64,000 nt of DNA from Vibrio sp. JC009. Lineage in GTDB: Bacteria; Pseudomonadota; Gammaproteobacteria; Enterobacterales; Vibrionaceae. A program made the position numbers and the translations under genes. Location: positions 124,001 through 188,000 of the forward strand of contig NZ_CP092107.1 of the NCBI RefSeq assembly GCF_029016485.1, given 5' to 3'. The notes beneath the pieces were generated by a model, which made no database searches, had not been told where the DNA came from, and saw only the letters and a list, made by a program, of their open reading frames with translations. Positions 7,014-15,953 of the stretch are shown piece after piece. Each line of letters begins with the position of its first letter. Position 1 is the first letter of the stretch.

Positions 7014-9125
7014 ATGAATATGCCCCAAAAAAAATTAATCTGCCTTGCAGTGGTTGCTGGCCTGGTTGGCTGTCAGTACGGTGAAAGTACTTCAACAGCA
7101 CCAGAAGCAACGTATTCTCCGGTTGCGCAGGAAGGAAAAACCCTAATCACATCTGCAGACGTGATTACAAAAGGTAAAGAAACTACGCAAGATACGGTAA
7201 CTGTCACTCTGGGCGCGACGTCAGATTTACACGGACGCCTGTTTGGTTACGACTATGCAATGGACCGAGAAGATAACGACGCAGGTGTTACCCGTGTTGC
7301 AACACTTCTGAAAGAAGTCCGTGCAGAAAACCCGAATATTATCATGATCGATATCGGTGATACGGTTCAGGGTAACTCAGCTCAGCTGTTTAATGACCAG
7401 CCAACTCACCCGGTTGTTTCTGCTCTTAACTCTCTTGACTATGACGTATGGGTTCCGGGTAACCACGAATTCAACTTTGAGCGTAGCTTTATTGACCGTA
7501 ACCTTGCTGCATTTGATGGCTCAGTGGTATCGAGCAACATTAAGTGGGAAAGCAACGATCTGAACTACATCCGCGCGTTCCAGATGTTTAATGTTGAAGG
7601 CGTTAAAGTAGCCGTAGTTGGCCTGACTCCTTCCAACGTACCAAACTGGGAAGCATCGGCTCCAAACCACTTTGCTGGTCTGAAGTTTGAAAACGAGCTG
7701 AGCGCAACTCAGGAAGCGGTGGACAAACTGGTTGCAGAGTATCAGCCGGACGTGATTGTTGGTGCACTGCATATCGAGCGTGAGAACCCGGCTGGCGCTG
7801 GCGTGTATCAAATCGCTTCTGCAATGGCGGATAAATTCGACGTTATCTTTGCAGGTCACGAACACGCAACTTATATCGAAAATATCGCGAAGGACTCTTA
7901 CACAAGTGCCGGCTTTAAAGGCACAGATATCTCTGCTGAAGGCAAAAGCCGCGCAGAAGATAAAGGCCTTGCAGGTGTCTACGATGAAAGTAACCGAAAC
8001 ACTAAGGTTAAGATCATCGAACCTGGTAAATGGGGTGCTGCACTTGCAAAAGCGGAAATTAAGCTGAAGAAAAACAATGGCAAGTGGGAAATGGTTGATA
8101 CCACCCTTGCTAACCTGAGCACTAAGAAAGTAAAAGAAGACGTCGCTCTTCAGGACGAGTTCCGTTATGTGGATACTCAGTCTAAAGAAGATGCGCGTAC
8201 TCCGCTTGGTACAGTAACCAGCAACTTTACCCCAACGGCAACAGGTTTTGCTGATGCGGTAACCGGTGAAGCATTTAACCCTAACACCGGCCGTCTGTAC
8301 TCAACCATTCATATGGCAAAAGTGGCAGATACTCCGCTAATCGACTTTATTAACCAGATCCAGATCAGTAAGACTGGCGCAGAAGTTTCTGCCGCTTCTC
8401 TGTTCTCTGATCAAAGTAACCTGGTTGACGGCGAGCAGTACACTAAGGGTAAATCAACTAACCTGTACAAATACGATAACACCCTTCTTGGTGTGAACAT
8501 GAAAGGCGCAAAACTGAAAGAGTTCATGGAGTGGTCTTACAGCTACTTTAATGGATACACTGACGGTGACCTGACAGTTTCATTCCGTAAAGGCGCAAAA
8601 GCGTATAACTACGATCAGTTTGATGGTGCGATTCAGTATAAAGTTGACCTGGCTAAACCAGCGGGTGAGCGAATTATTATTGAATCTATCTCGGGCAACC
8701 CGTTTGATTCTGAAGCAACTTATAAAGTAGCAGTAAACAACTACCGTTACGGTACCCACCTGAAGCGTAAAGGCTGGGCAACGGATGCGGATATTTACTA
8801 TGAGTCAACGAACGAGCCGGTATACGCAATCCGTGACATGCTGACTGACTATGTTGCAGCGAACAAAGGTATCAACGTAGATAACTTTGACGACAACAAA
8901 AACTGGTCATTTGTTCAGGACGCTGCGTTTAAAACAGCACGTACTGACGGCGGTAAAGGTCAGGCTCTGTGGAATAAACTTCAGAATAAAGAAGTTTGTG
9001 TACAGATTGACTGGAAAAACGCTAAGTACCCTGGCATCGCGGTTTCTCTGAACCCGAATAACCCGGGCAGTTACTACGCAAACAGCACTAAAGATGATGC
9101 AGGTTGTACTGTAAAACCTCAGTAA
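7014..9125 (+). CDS. CpdB/UshA-type nucleotidase or cyclic phosphodiesterase lipoprotein
   Basis: A 703-residue periplasm-facing enzyme of the metallophosphoesterase plus 5'-nucleotidase-C superfamily (UshA, CpdB, YfkN). It would dephosphorylate external nucleotides or 2',3'-cyclic nucleotides for salvage. The first 20 residues are a lipoprotein signal ending LVGC (lipid Cys20). Metal-binding motifs are SDLHG (Asp71, His73), IGDTVQGN, VPGNHEF, GALHIERE and AGHEHA; the C-terminal substrate domain covers roughly 400-650. CpdB itself is normally soluble and a little shorter, so a lipoprotein with a C-terminal cysteine-containing tail is a variant. It stands alone, with a PurR-like box upstream and a strong terminator. 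Substrate specificity is unresolved. Confidence 0.88.
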   Translation: MNMPQKKLICLAVVAGLVGCQYGESTSTAPEATYSPVAQEGKTLITSADVITKGKETTQDTVTVTLGATSDLHGRLFGYDYAMDREDNDAGVTRVATLLKEVRAENPNIIMIDIGDTVQGNSAQLFNDQPTHPVVSALNSLDYDVWVPGNHEFNFERSFIDRNLAAFDGSVVSSNIKWESNDLNYIRAFQMFNVEGVKVAVVGLTPSNVPNWEASAPNHFAGLKFENELSATQEAVDKLVAEYQPDVIVGALHIERENPAGAGVYQIASAMADKFDVIFAGHEHATYIENIAKDSYTSAGFKGTDISAEGKSRAEDKGLAGVYDESNRNTKVKIIEPGKWGAALAKAEIKLKKNNGKWEMVDTTLANLSTKKVKEDVALQDEFRYVDTQSKEDARTPLGTVTSNFTPTATGFADAVTGEAFNPNTGRLYSTIHMAKVADTPLIDFINQIQISKTGAEVSAASLFSDQSNLVDGEQYTKGKSTNLYKYDNTLLGVNMKGAKLKEFMEWSYSYFNGYTDGDLTVSFRKGAKAYNYDQFDGAIQYKVDLAKPAGERIIIESISGNPFDSEATYKVAVNNYRYGTHLKRKGWATDADIYYESTNEPVYAIRDMLTDYVAANKGINVDNFDDNKNWSFVQDAAFKTARTDGGKGQALWNKLQNKEVCVQIDWKNAKYPGIAVSLNPNNPGSYYANSTKDDAGCTVKPQ

Positions 9126-9145
9126 TCCTGTTTATCTGTTAGTTA

Positions 9146-9184
9146 AATGGTACGCACAGTAAAATGTGCGTACCATTTGTTTTA
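9146..9184 (+). terminator. Terminator after the nucleotidase gene
   Basis: A perfect 13-bp stem AATGGTACGCACA/TGTGCGTACCATT (9146-9158, 9165-9177) followed by TGTTTTATT. Confidence 0.9.
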
Positions 9185-9209
9185 TTAGAAATACATTTAT
9201 ATCGAATTT

Positions 9210-10346
9210 ATGCTCAGAAAATACAATTTCCCCGTTCTTATTGCGCTGATTTCCACCGCGATCTTTTATTTTTCTCCAGGCCTGAGCGAAAGTGTCCGCC
9301 CGAAATCGCCTTTAGTTCAGGAGTTTGTGGAAGCCAGAGTGACCAAAATGGAATCTCAGCAGATCGCTCCGGATCCTCGCGTGCCATCCATAATGACGGG
9401 ACGACAGATATTTTTTGCGCAAATCCTGGAAGGGGATGAAAAAGGCAAAGAGGTCCGGATCACCAATCCGCTTAGCCGCCAGCACAATGTGTATGTTCAG
9501 GAAGGCGACCACTTTATTATGATGGTGCGTCAGCAAGACGGCGGGACAGTGTACTGGGCGTACAACCATAAACGTTCCACGGCCATTTACGGTATGCTGG
9601 CTGTCTTTATGATTATGCTTCTTGGTTTTGGTAAAAAAGAAGGGTTTAACTCCATTGTTTCCCTCTACTTTACAGCAGCTCTGATCATTGGTGTTTTGGT
9701 TCCAGCCATCTTTGCCGGATGGAATCCAATGCTGCTGACCATTGTCCTGATGGGCATAAAAATCGTCGTCAACTACATTCTGGTTTGTGGCTACAACATA
9801 AAAAGCCTGTGTGCCATGATAGGTACCCTTTTAGGCGTGATTGCGGCAGGCACATTTTCACAGGTGTTTGGCGAGCTCTCTTACCTCTCCGGCATCTATC
9901 TGGATAAAGGCGAAGATGTTATTTATCTTGCCTCTCAGCCAATTCAAATCCGCTGGCTGATGTTTACCGCTATTATGGTTTCTGCCCTTGGCGCGGTTAT
10001 GGATGTGGCTATCTCCATCTCTTCTTCTTACCACGAGCTTCGCCAGACCGATCCCAGCCTGACTCCGGCGCAGCTTCGCAGAGCCAGCATGAATATTGGC
10101 CGGGATATCATGGGGACCATGACCAATACCCTGATACTGGCAATCGCAGGTGGCTCTTTAACCACCATGATGATGGTATGGGGCTTTAATATGCCGGTGA
10201 CTCAGTTTATCAATACACCGTTAGTTGCCATGGGGCTGGTTCATGCACTGGCAGGCAGTATTGGCATTGTGCTGACCATTCCTATTACGGCATGGGTCTC
10301 TTCTGCTCTGTTTCCGTCAGGTGAGGCCGAAAAACAGAAGGCATAA
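9210..10346 (+). CDS. YibE/F-family membrane protein
   Basis: A 378-residue multipass inner-membrane protein. An N-terminal anchor (residues 8-25) is followed by an extracytoplasmic domain of about 90 residues, then about eight helices. It has the family's late conserved segments, such as MDVAISISSSYHEL and RASMNIGRDIMGTMTNTLIL. YibE/F proteins have no established function; a permease role has been suggested. It starts 26 bases after the preceding terminator, so it has its own promoter. The next gene is 150 bases away and unrelated in type. Confidence 0.85.
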   Translation: MLRKYNFPVLIALISTAIFYFSPGLSESVRPKSPLVQEFVEARVTKMESQQIAPDPRVPSIMTGRQIFFAQILEGDEKGKEVRITNPLSRQHNVYVQEGDHFIMMVRQQDGGTVYWAYNHKRSTAIYGMLAVFMIMLLGFGKKEGFNSIVSLYFTAALIIGVLVPAIFAGWNPMLLTIVLMGIKIVVNYILVCGYNIKSLCAMIGTLLGVIAAGTFSQVFGELSYLSGIYLDKGEDVIYLASQPIQIRWLMFTAIMVSALGAVMDVAISISSSYHELRQTDPSLTPAQLRRASMNIGRDIMGTMTNTLILAIAGGSLTTMMMVWGFNMPVTQFINTPLVAMGLVHALAGSIGIVLTIPITAWVSSALFPSGEAEKQKA

Positions 10347-10498
10347 GTGTCTGCTTTAAAAATAGCATTTTAATGTGATCATACCCAGCATTGCGGCATT
10401 TCCACATGGAAAAAACTGCGATTTGTCCAATCATTATTTTTGATGAGAAGGATAATTTTCATTGTGAAATGAGTCTGTTAGCTAGCGTGGGTTGAGTT

Positions 10499-11476
10499 AT
10501 GTCTAAAGTAAGTCTGTTCAAATTTTTATTGCCGGTTGTTTTTATATTTCTTACAGGATGCGAGAAGGAAAGCAGTAGCTACACTGTGGGGCTTGTGACC
10601 AATAATCCCAATGGATTAAACAATGTTCAGGGGTTTAAAGATGGACTGGCAGAGTTAGGTTATAAAGAAGGGGATAACCTGACGATTCTTTCCGCCGACA
10701 AGCCTCTGAGGGGAGAGGCGTTATCAGCGCAACTGAGTAAGTTTGTGGATTCCAAAGTCGATCTGATTTTTACCGCAGGCACCCCGACCGGTGTCGCGGC
10801 GTATAAAGCAACAGCAGATACCGATATTCCGGTGATATTTGGTGTGATTGCCGATCCTATCAAAGCCGGGGTAATGAGAAACCTTACCGCTCCCGGCGGC
10901 AACCTTAGTGGCGTTCGTATCAGTAATAATCAGGCATTGCGAATGGATCTTATGAAGCAGCTGGTTCCGGATGCCAAAACTTTTCAGGTGATGTTTAATC
11001 CCAATGATGCCGCGCCCATGAGCGCCATTGCTCAGCTTAAAGAGAGTGCTGAGCAGTTGGGGGTGACTCTTACCTTGTCTGAATGCCCGGATAACAGCGC
11101 GATTGATCAGGTACTGGCGCATATACCGCAAAAAACCGATGTGCTGTTCCTTCTGCCGGATAGTGTGGTAAACAGGCGGATAAAAGACATAGTTAAGGTC
11201 TCTATCGATCAAAAAATTCCGCTTTCAGGGCCAACCAATCTGCAGGTAGAAAAAGGGGCGTTGATGGCCTACGGCATCGTTCACTATGAAGCCGGACATC
11301 AGGCCGCCAGAATGGCGCATCAGGTACTAAGCGGAGTGAAAACGGCTCAGCTACCGGTGGAAACCGCAGAGTCCTATCTGGGAATTAACCTTGAGACGGC
11401 ACAGGCTATCGGGCTGCAGGTTCCGGATAGTTTGCTGCATCAGGCCAAGGTGATTATCCGTCCGAAAGCGCAATAA
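10499..11476 (+). CDS. ABC-type substrate-binding lipoprotein (PF04392 type)
   Basis: A 325-residue periplasmic binding protein with a lipoprotein signal ending LTGC (Cys21). The fold signature is that of the TrpX/ABC_sub_bind family: TVGLVTNNPNG start, GFKDGLAELGY, ADKPLRGEALSAQLSKFV, the FGVIADPIKAG ligand loop and the C-terminal NLETAQAIGLQVPDSLL segment. No permease or ATPase gene accompanies it. Instead, a HAMP-PAS membrane protein follows after 22 bases in the same direction, which suggests a ligand-sensing rather than an import role. That role is inference. Confidence 0.88.
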   Translation: MSKVSLFKFLLPVVFIFLTGCEKESSSYTVGLVTNNPNGLNNVQGFKDGLAELGYKEGDNLTILSADKPLRGEALSAQLSKFVDSKVDLIFTAGTPTGVAAYKATADTDIPVIFGVIADPIKAGVMRNLTAPGGNLSGVRISNNQALRMDLMKQLVPDAKTFQVMFNPNDAAPMSAIAQLKESAEQLGVTLTLSECPDNSAIDQVLAHIPQKTDVLFLLPDSVVNRRIKDIVKVSIDQKIPLSGPTNLQVEKGALMAYGIVHYEAGHQAARMAHQVLSGVKTAQLPVETAESYLGINLETAQAIGLQVPDSLLHQAKVIIRPKAQ

Positions 11477-11498
11477 GCCTGGCTCTGGCTGATAAAGT

Positions 11499-13058
11499 AT
11501 GCGGGAAGTTGTCGCCCAAAAGACCGCAAGTAAACCCGGGAAAATAGGCTCTCCAAAGAGCTTAAAGACCCGGCTGCTTTTCACATTCCTGGGTTTTACG
11601 CTGAGTTCGGTTCTGATTATTGCGCTGACTTCACTGCAATCCAGCTATCAGTCACTTCGGATACAGCAGCTGGAGCTGTTCAGTCAAATCGCGGTTGCGA
11701 TTGAAGATAAAGTGCTGGCTATCTTTACCCAGGCGGAACGGGATGTTCAGTTTCTTGGCGATCAGGGCCTTTCAGCGGCGGATTCTGCCACGCAGAAAAA
11801 AATGCTGCAAAGCCTTGTGCTGAGCAGCAAGCTTTATCAGACCGCCGGGGTGATAAAGGTTAACGATGCCAGTGTTACCCGTGTATCCCGTACCAGCATT
11901 AGTGCGCAGGAGGAGCTTATTGATCTTGCCTCGTCTCCGTTATTTTCCAGAGTCATAGAAGAAGATAAAAGGCAGGTAAAAGTCATTTTTGATAATAAGC
12001 TGGGTGAGCCTATTGCCAGACTGGCGTTACCGCTCACTCATCCCCGCAATACCAGTGTTACCCATGTTTATTTTGCGGACCTGCGGCTTAAATCTGTATG
12101 GGGCGCCATGGCGATGGCCGGTCTGGAAGATGAAAGAGAGGCCTATGTTATTAGCCGTGACGGAAAAATTGTTGCTCACCAAAACCCCAGTGTGGTTCTG
12201 GGCAGGATTAAAGTCCCGTTGAAAAGAGGCGAGCTGGACGAGGGTCTTTCCGGAAAGCTGTCGGTGGTTTACGCTTTATCGGGAAAACTAAACTCCCTCG
12301 GGCTTCAGGTAATTGTGGAGCAGCCGGTGCTGAAAGCCTATCGTCTGGTTGCCACTGTTTTGCTTAACGTATTTCTGATTGTCTGTGTGTCGATGATTCT
12401 TGCGTACATTGTGTGGCGTTACCTGAACCGAAAAGTGATCGACCCGCTAAATCAGCTGTCCACTGCCGCCAGAGGGGTAAGTGATGGCGCTTATCCCGGA
12501 CCGATAGGGCTGTCGGATGTGGAAGAGATCAACGTTTTACTGTCCAGTTTCAACAAAATGGTACAGGATCTGAAATCAGCGAAACGCCGGGATGAAGAGC
12601 TGGTTTCTGAACTGGCGACAATGAACAGGACACTGGAGAGTGAGAACCGAGCTCTGGAAATGACAGAAAGAGAGCTGAGAAAAAACCAGAGCTTGTTAAA
12701 GCATGCTCAGAAAATAGCCCGGTTAGGGCAGTGGGAAATGGATCTTAAGTCGGGGGCGTTTTCGTTTTCCAGTGAAACTTACGCTATGTTCGAGTTTGAT
12801 GACAATGAAGAAGCGTCAGGGCTCAGGGGGCTTCTGGATATGGTTGACCCACAAGAGCGGGCCGATGCAACACAACACTGGTTTGCAGTGCCGGATCAGG
12901 GGCATCATCTTATGTGGACAAACAGGTACAGGGTAAAAAATGGCGTTGAAAAACGGATTACCCACCGTTCAGAAGCCATTTATGACGATACCGGTAAAGC
13001 GGTAAAAGTGATTGGTATTTTGCAGGATGTCTCTGCGCAAAATACCAATGAGTCCTGA
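11499..13058 (+). CDS. Membrane sensor with periplasmic domain, HAMP and PAS, no output domain
   Basis: A 519-residue protein with a transmembrane segment at about 27-47, a Cache-like periplasmic domain of about 230 residues, a second transmembrane segment at about 285-307, HAMP (about 308-365, containing NRKVIDPLNQLSTAARGVSD), a coiled coil to about 400 and a PAS domain beginning IARLGQWEMDLKSGAFSFS and ending QDVSAQN. It stops right after the PAS domain, with no histidine kinase, GGDEF, EAL or methyl-accepting region. The next gene is on the other strand 15 bases away, so no output domain was overlooked downstream. It likely forms an operon with the binding protein before it. Confidence 0.8.
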   Translation: MREVVAQKTASKPGKIGSPKSLKTRLLFTFLGFTLSSVLIIALTSLQSSYQSLRIQQLELFSQIAVAIEDKVLAIFTQAERDVQFLGDQGLSAADSATQKKMLQSLVLSSKLYQTAGVIKVNDASVTRVSRTSISAQEELIDLASSPLFSRVIEEDKRQVKVIFDNKLGEPIARLALPLTHPRNTSVTHVYFADLRLKSVWGAMAMAGLEDEREAYVISRDGKIVAHQNPSVVLGRIKVPLKRGELDEGLSGKLSVVYALSGKLNSLGLQVIVEQPVLKAYRLVATVLLNVFLIVCVSMILAYIVWRYLNRKVIDPLNQLSTAARGVSDGAYPGPIGLSDVEEINVLLSSFNKMVQDLKSAKRRDEELVSELATMNRTLESENRALEMTERELRKNQSLLKHAQKIARLGQWEMDLKSGAFSFSSETYAMFEFDDNEEASGLRGLLDMVDPQERADATQHWFAVPDQGHHLMWTNRYRVKNGVEKRITHRSEAIYDDTGKAVKVIGILQDVSAQNTNES

Positions 13059-13073
13059 TTGAGCCGCCTGTTT

Positions 13074-14138
13074 TTACGCTTTTTTATGCTGCTCTATTTC
13101 CAAAACAATTTTTCCCACATGCTGTTTTTGCTGAAATGCCTCTTGCGCGACATTTATCTCGTGTAGAGGAAATGTTTTTGCAACCAGAGGCTTAATCTTC
13201 TGTTTCTCTATTAACTGCACAAGATTAGGAAAAACTTCAGGTTCAAGTACGGTACAGCCGAAAAAGCTGAGATCTTTCAGATACAAGGTTCTGACATCCA
13301 GTTCAACCATGGCACCGCCAATGGCGCCGGACACCGCATATCGTCCCCTGGGCTTTAATACATTTAGAAAATGTGGCCACTGGCTTCCGGCCACAAGATC
13401 GATAACCACATCGACACTATTTTCGCCAAGAGCGGTGACAAGGTCGGTATCTCTTGCTAACACCTGCTCTGCACCTAAGTCGCTTAATTGCGGGCTTTTC
13501 GCCGGATTAGCGATTGCGATGACACTGGCACCACGCGCTTTAGCCAGTTGGATTGCAGCCGAGCCAACACCGCCGGAAGCACCGGAAATCAGTACCTTAT
13601 CTTCTGCAGTCACGTTTGCTCTGGTCAGCATATTTTCCGCTGTTGAGTAAGAGCAGGGGAAGGATGCCAGTTCCACATCGGACATTGGGCTGTTCACCGC
13701 ATAGGCATGCCTGGCTGAAACCAGAGTATATTCCGCGAATCCTCCATCGCATTCAGAGCCGAAATACCATGCAAGGTCCAGTGGCTGTCCGTTGGACTCG
13801 GTAATACACGGCTCAATAATCACCCGCTGGCCAATACGCTCAGCATTCACATTCTCGCCGACCGCAACAATAGTGCCGCAGACATCGGCCCCCTGTATGC
13901 GGGGAAATTCTAATGCATTACCAGACCAGCTGGCATCGGCGCTTTCGCCTTCACTTTTTGAGTACCAGGCAATCCGGGTGTTGATATCGGTGTTGTTGAC
14001 TCCGGCAGCACCAACGCGGATTAGCACTTCGTTTGAAGCCGGGGTGGGAACCCTTGCTCCTTCAGTGTACTGCAGCATTTCCGGGCCACCGTGGCCGGTG
14101 AGCTGTACCGCTTTCATTGTTTTTGGAATGGTGTGCAT
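13074..14138 (-). CDS. Zinc-type alcohol dehydrogenase / quinone-oxidoreductase family protein
   Basis: A 354-residue medium-chain dehydrogenase/reductase. N-terminal GroES-like domain (MKAVQLTGHGGPEMLQYTEG; FPRIQGADVCGTIVAVGENV), then a Rossmann domain with the NAD(P)H loop ISGASGGVGSAAIQLAKARG, and a C-terminal HVGKIVLEI end. The catalytic-zinc ligand pattern of classical ADHs is not clear, so it may be a zinc-free quinone or enoyl reductase. It begins one base inside the stop codon of a TetR regulator upstream and is clearly co-transcribed with it, so it probably detoxifies a reactive compound that the regulator senses. Substrate unknown. Confidence 0.85.
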   Translation of the reverse strand: MHTIPKTMKAVQLTGHGGPEMLQYTEGARVPTPASNEVLIRVGAAGVNNTDINTRIAWYSKSEGESADASWSGNALEFPRIQGADVCGTIVAVGENVNAERIGQRVIIEPCITESNGQPLDLAWYFGSECDGGFAEYTLVSARHAYAVNSPMSDVELASFPCSYSTAENMLTRANVTAEDKVLISGASGGVGSAAIQLAKARGASVIAIANPAKSPQLSDLGAEQVLARDTDLVTALGENSVDVVIDLVAGSQWPHFLNVLKPRGRYAVSGAIGGAMVELDVRTLYLKDLSFFGCTVLEPEVFPNLVQLIEKQKIKPLVAKTFPLHEINVAQEAFQQKQHVGKIVLEIEQHKKA

Positions 14139-14656
14139 TATCGGTTGATCCTCATAATTTGTTGTATCGCTTCCTGAGCTGAAATAACGGCCTTCTGACC
14201 CATCACCGGCCAGGCGCTGGATACGCCTTCATGTAATAAAAACAGGGCGTCGGATAACTCTTCTCTCTGGCTTTGGCGGCCAAGCAACTGACGGACTTCC
14301 TCTTTGTGCTGTTTGACCGCCATGGTGACTTCCGGACTATCGGGAAAGGCGGCAATGGCATTAACGGATAGACAGCCATGCGGCGCATATTCCTTCATCC
14401 AGAACTCCAGTTGCTTAAATATGTGCAAAACCGAATCGATACCGGGCTCAGGTGAACCGGTAAGCAAGAATGAGAGGTATCTCTGATGACGGTGCTCAAG
14501 GGCTCCAATCACCATGGCAGCTTTAGAAGGGTAGTGTTTGTACAGGGTTCGCAGACTCACGTTACAGGCATCTTTGAGCCTGGCAACGCTGGGTTCGGCA
14601 AAGCCATGTTTGCTGAAGGCCACTTCAAGGCTGGCGGCAATTTGTTCTTTTAGCAT
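14138..14656 (-). CDS. TetR/AcrR-family repressor
   Basis: A 172-residue regulator. The N-terminal helix-turn-helix reads EPSVARLKDACNVSLRTLYKHYPSKAAMV (positions about 21-49), typical of TetR proteins, followed by a helical ligand domain containing CLSVNAIAAFPDSPEV. Its gene precedes and overlaps by one base the dehydrogenase gene. Two copies of a palindromic site lie 20-65 bases upstream of the start, which indicates autoregulation of the two-gene operon. Inducer unknown. Confidence 0.88.
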   Translation of the reverse strand: MLKEQIAASLEVAFSKHGFAEPSVARLKDACNVSLRTLYKHYPSKAAMVIGALEHRHQRYLSFLLTGSPEPGIDSVLHIFKQLEFWMKEYAPHGCLSVNAIAAFPDSPEVTMAVKQHKEEVRQLLGRQSQREELSDALFLLHEGVSSAWPVMGQKAVISAQEAIQQIMRINR

Positions 14657-14675
14657 AGGTTAACCTGACCGTAAG

Positions 14676-14721
14676 GGTAGAATGAACGTTTTACTTAGTA
14701 GGGTAGAATAACCGTTCTACC
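14676..14721 (-). promoter_or_regulatory. Tandem operator for the TetR-dehydrogenase operon
   Basis: GGTAGAATAACCGTTCTACC (14702-14721) is a palindrome with seven-base arms. A second, imperfect copy, GGTAGAATGAACGTTTTACT, lies at 14676-14695. The 26-base offset places both on similar helix faces in the promoter region of the TetR gene. Confidence 0.7.
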
Positions 14722-14972
14722 TTGTCAATGTGTTCATATGCGCTGTGATCCGGGTAAACTCTGATAGAAAATTTATGTTTGAGGATAACTATTCGGTTTA
14801 TCAATAGGTTGGCTTCACATGCAGGATGAAATGTGACGTTAATACAGATACTTATTTGTGATTCAGCACATTAACCCTCGCTTATATAATTGAATGTACT
14901 GTATAAATTTGGTACAAATATCACACACTCCTATTTGTATATTGCATCAGTTTCACTACCAGAGTAATTGCT

Positions 14973-15938
14973 ATGTTCGCTATTTTTCGTCGTATCAGCG
15001 TTTCATTTTTTGGCATAATTTTGTCGTTTTTCCTTTGTTCTTCATCACTTTCTGCATCTCAGGAAGCTGAAGCCATAGCGCGGGAAAATACTCTGGTTAT
15101 CGGCGAAATCAGCAGTAACCCAAAAAAAGCGTTTAAACGGACGCAGCCTATTGCTGACTATCTTGCCGCTAATCTGCAAAAGCATAATATCTCCGCTGCC
15201 CGTGTGGTTGTGGCAAAGAACATGACTCAGATGAAACGCTGGCTGCGTAACGGACAGGTGGATCTTGTATCTGAAACGGTATTCGCTGCTCATGAGTTAC
15301 TTGATAGTACGGAGGCGCGCTTACTAGCCAGACGTTGGAAAAGTGGTGTGAGCGAATACTCCACGGTATTTTTTTCAAAAAAAGAGAATGGTGTGAACTC
15401 TTTGGATGACCTGATCGGTAAAACAATCGTATTTGAAGACAGAGGGTCAACCAGTGCGTTTCTGATTCCTGCCTCTATTCTTATTGAACAGGGTTACGAG
15501 CTGTATGAGTTAACGTCTCCGCGCGAGTTACCGCCTGAAGGGAAAGTGGGTTATTTTTTCTCTGACGAGTTTTCCCGCTCCGGTGGTGAGTCCAATATGA
15601 TGAGTTGGGTGCACAGAAATATCGTCGCTTCTGCTGCATTCAGTAACCTTGACTGGAACAAAGAGATACCTGAGCCCGTGCAGAAACAGCTTCAAATTAT
15701 TTACACCAGTCACCCGGTACCGCGAGCACTAATGTTAGCTCGCCCGGACATGCCAGCTGAGCTGGAAAATGACATTTTGCAGTTGCTGCTTTCGGCTCAT
15801 GAAACTGAGCAGGGCAGAAAAGCATTAAAAGCGTACAAAAAGACCAAAAAATTTGATGCCATCTCTCCTGATGTTAAGGAGAGCATAAAGTGGGCCGGCG
15901 AAAGGATGGCGCTGCTTAATGAGTTTATGGCTTATTAA
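14973..15938 (+). CDS. PhnD-like periplasmic phosphate/phosphonate-type binding protein
   Basis: A 321-residue protein with a signal peptide (to about residue 29, ...SSLSASQ). It has the PhnD/SsuA-type binding fold: ENTLVIGEISSNPKKAFKRTQPIADYLA, the RNGQVDLVSETVFAA segment, LDDLIGKTIVFEDRGSTSAF and a C-terminal helix bundle. No ABC permease is adjacent. A GGDEF-EAL membrane protein follows after 15 bases and a P-loop protein after that, so it probably presents a ligand to the sensor. Ligand identity is unknown; the family binds phosphonate, phosphite and other small anions. Confidence 0.85.
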   Translation: MFAIFRRISVSFFGIILSFFLCSSSLSASQEAEAIARENTLVIGEISSNPKKAFKRTQPIADYLAANLQKHNISAARVVVAKNMTQMKRWLRNGQVDLVSETVFAAHELLDSTEARLLARRWKSGVSEYSTVFFSKKENGVNSLDDLIGKTIVFEDRGSTSAFLIPASILIEQGYELYELTSPRELPPEGKVGYFFSDEFSRSGGESNMMSWVHRNIVASAAFSNLDWNKEIPEPVQKQLQIIYTSHPVPRALMLARPDMPAELENDILQLLLSAHETEQGRKALKAYKKTKKFDAISPDVKESIKWAGERMALLNEFMAY

Positions 15939-15953
15939 AATGAGAATATCAGG

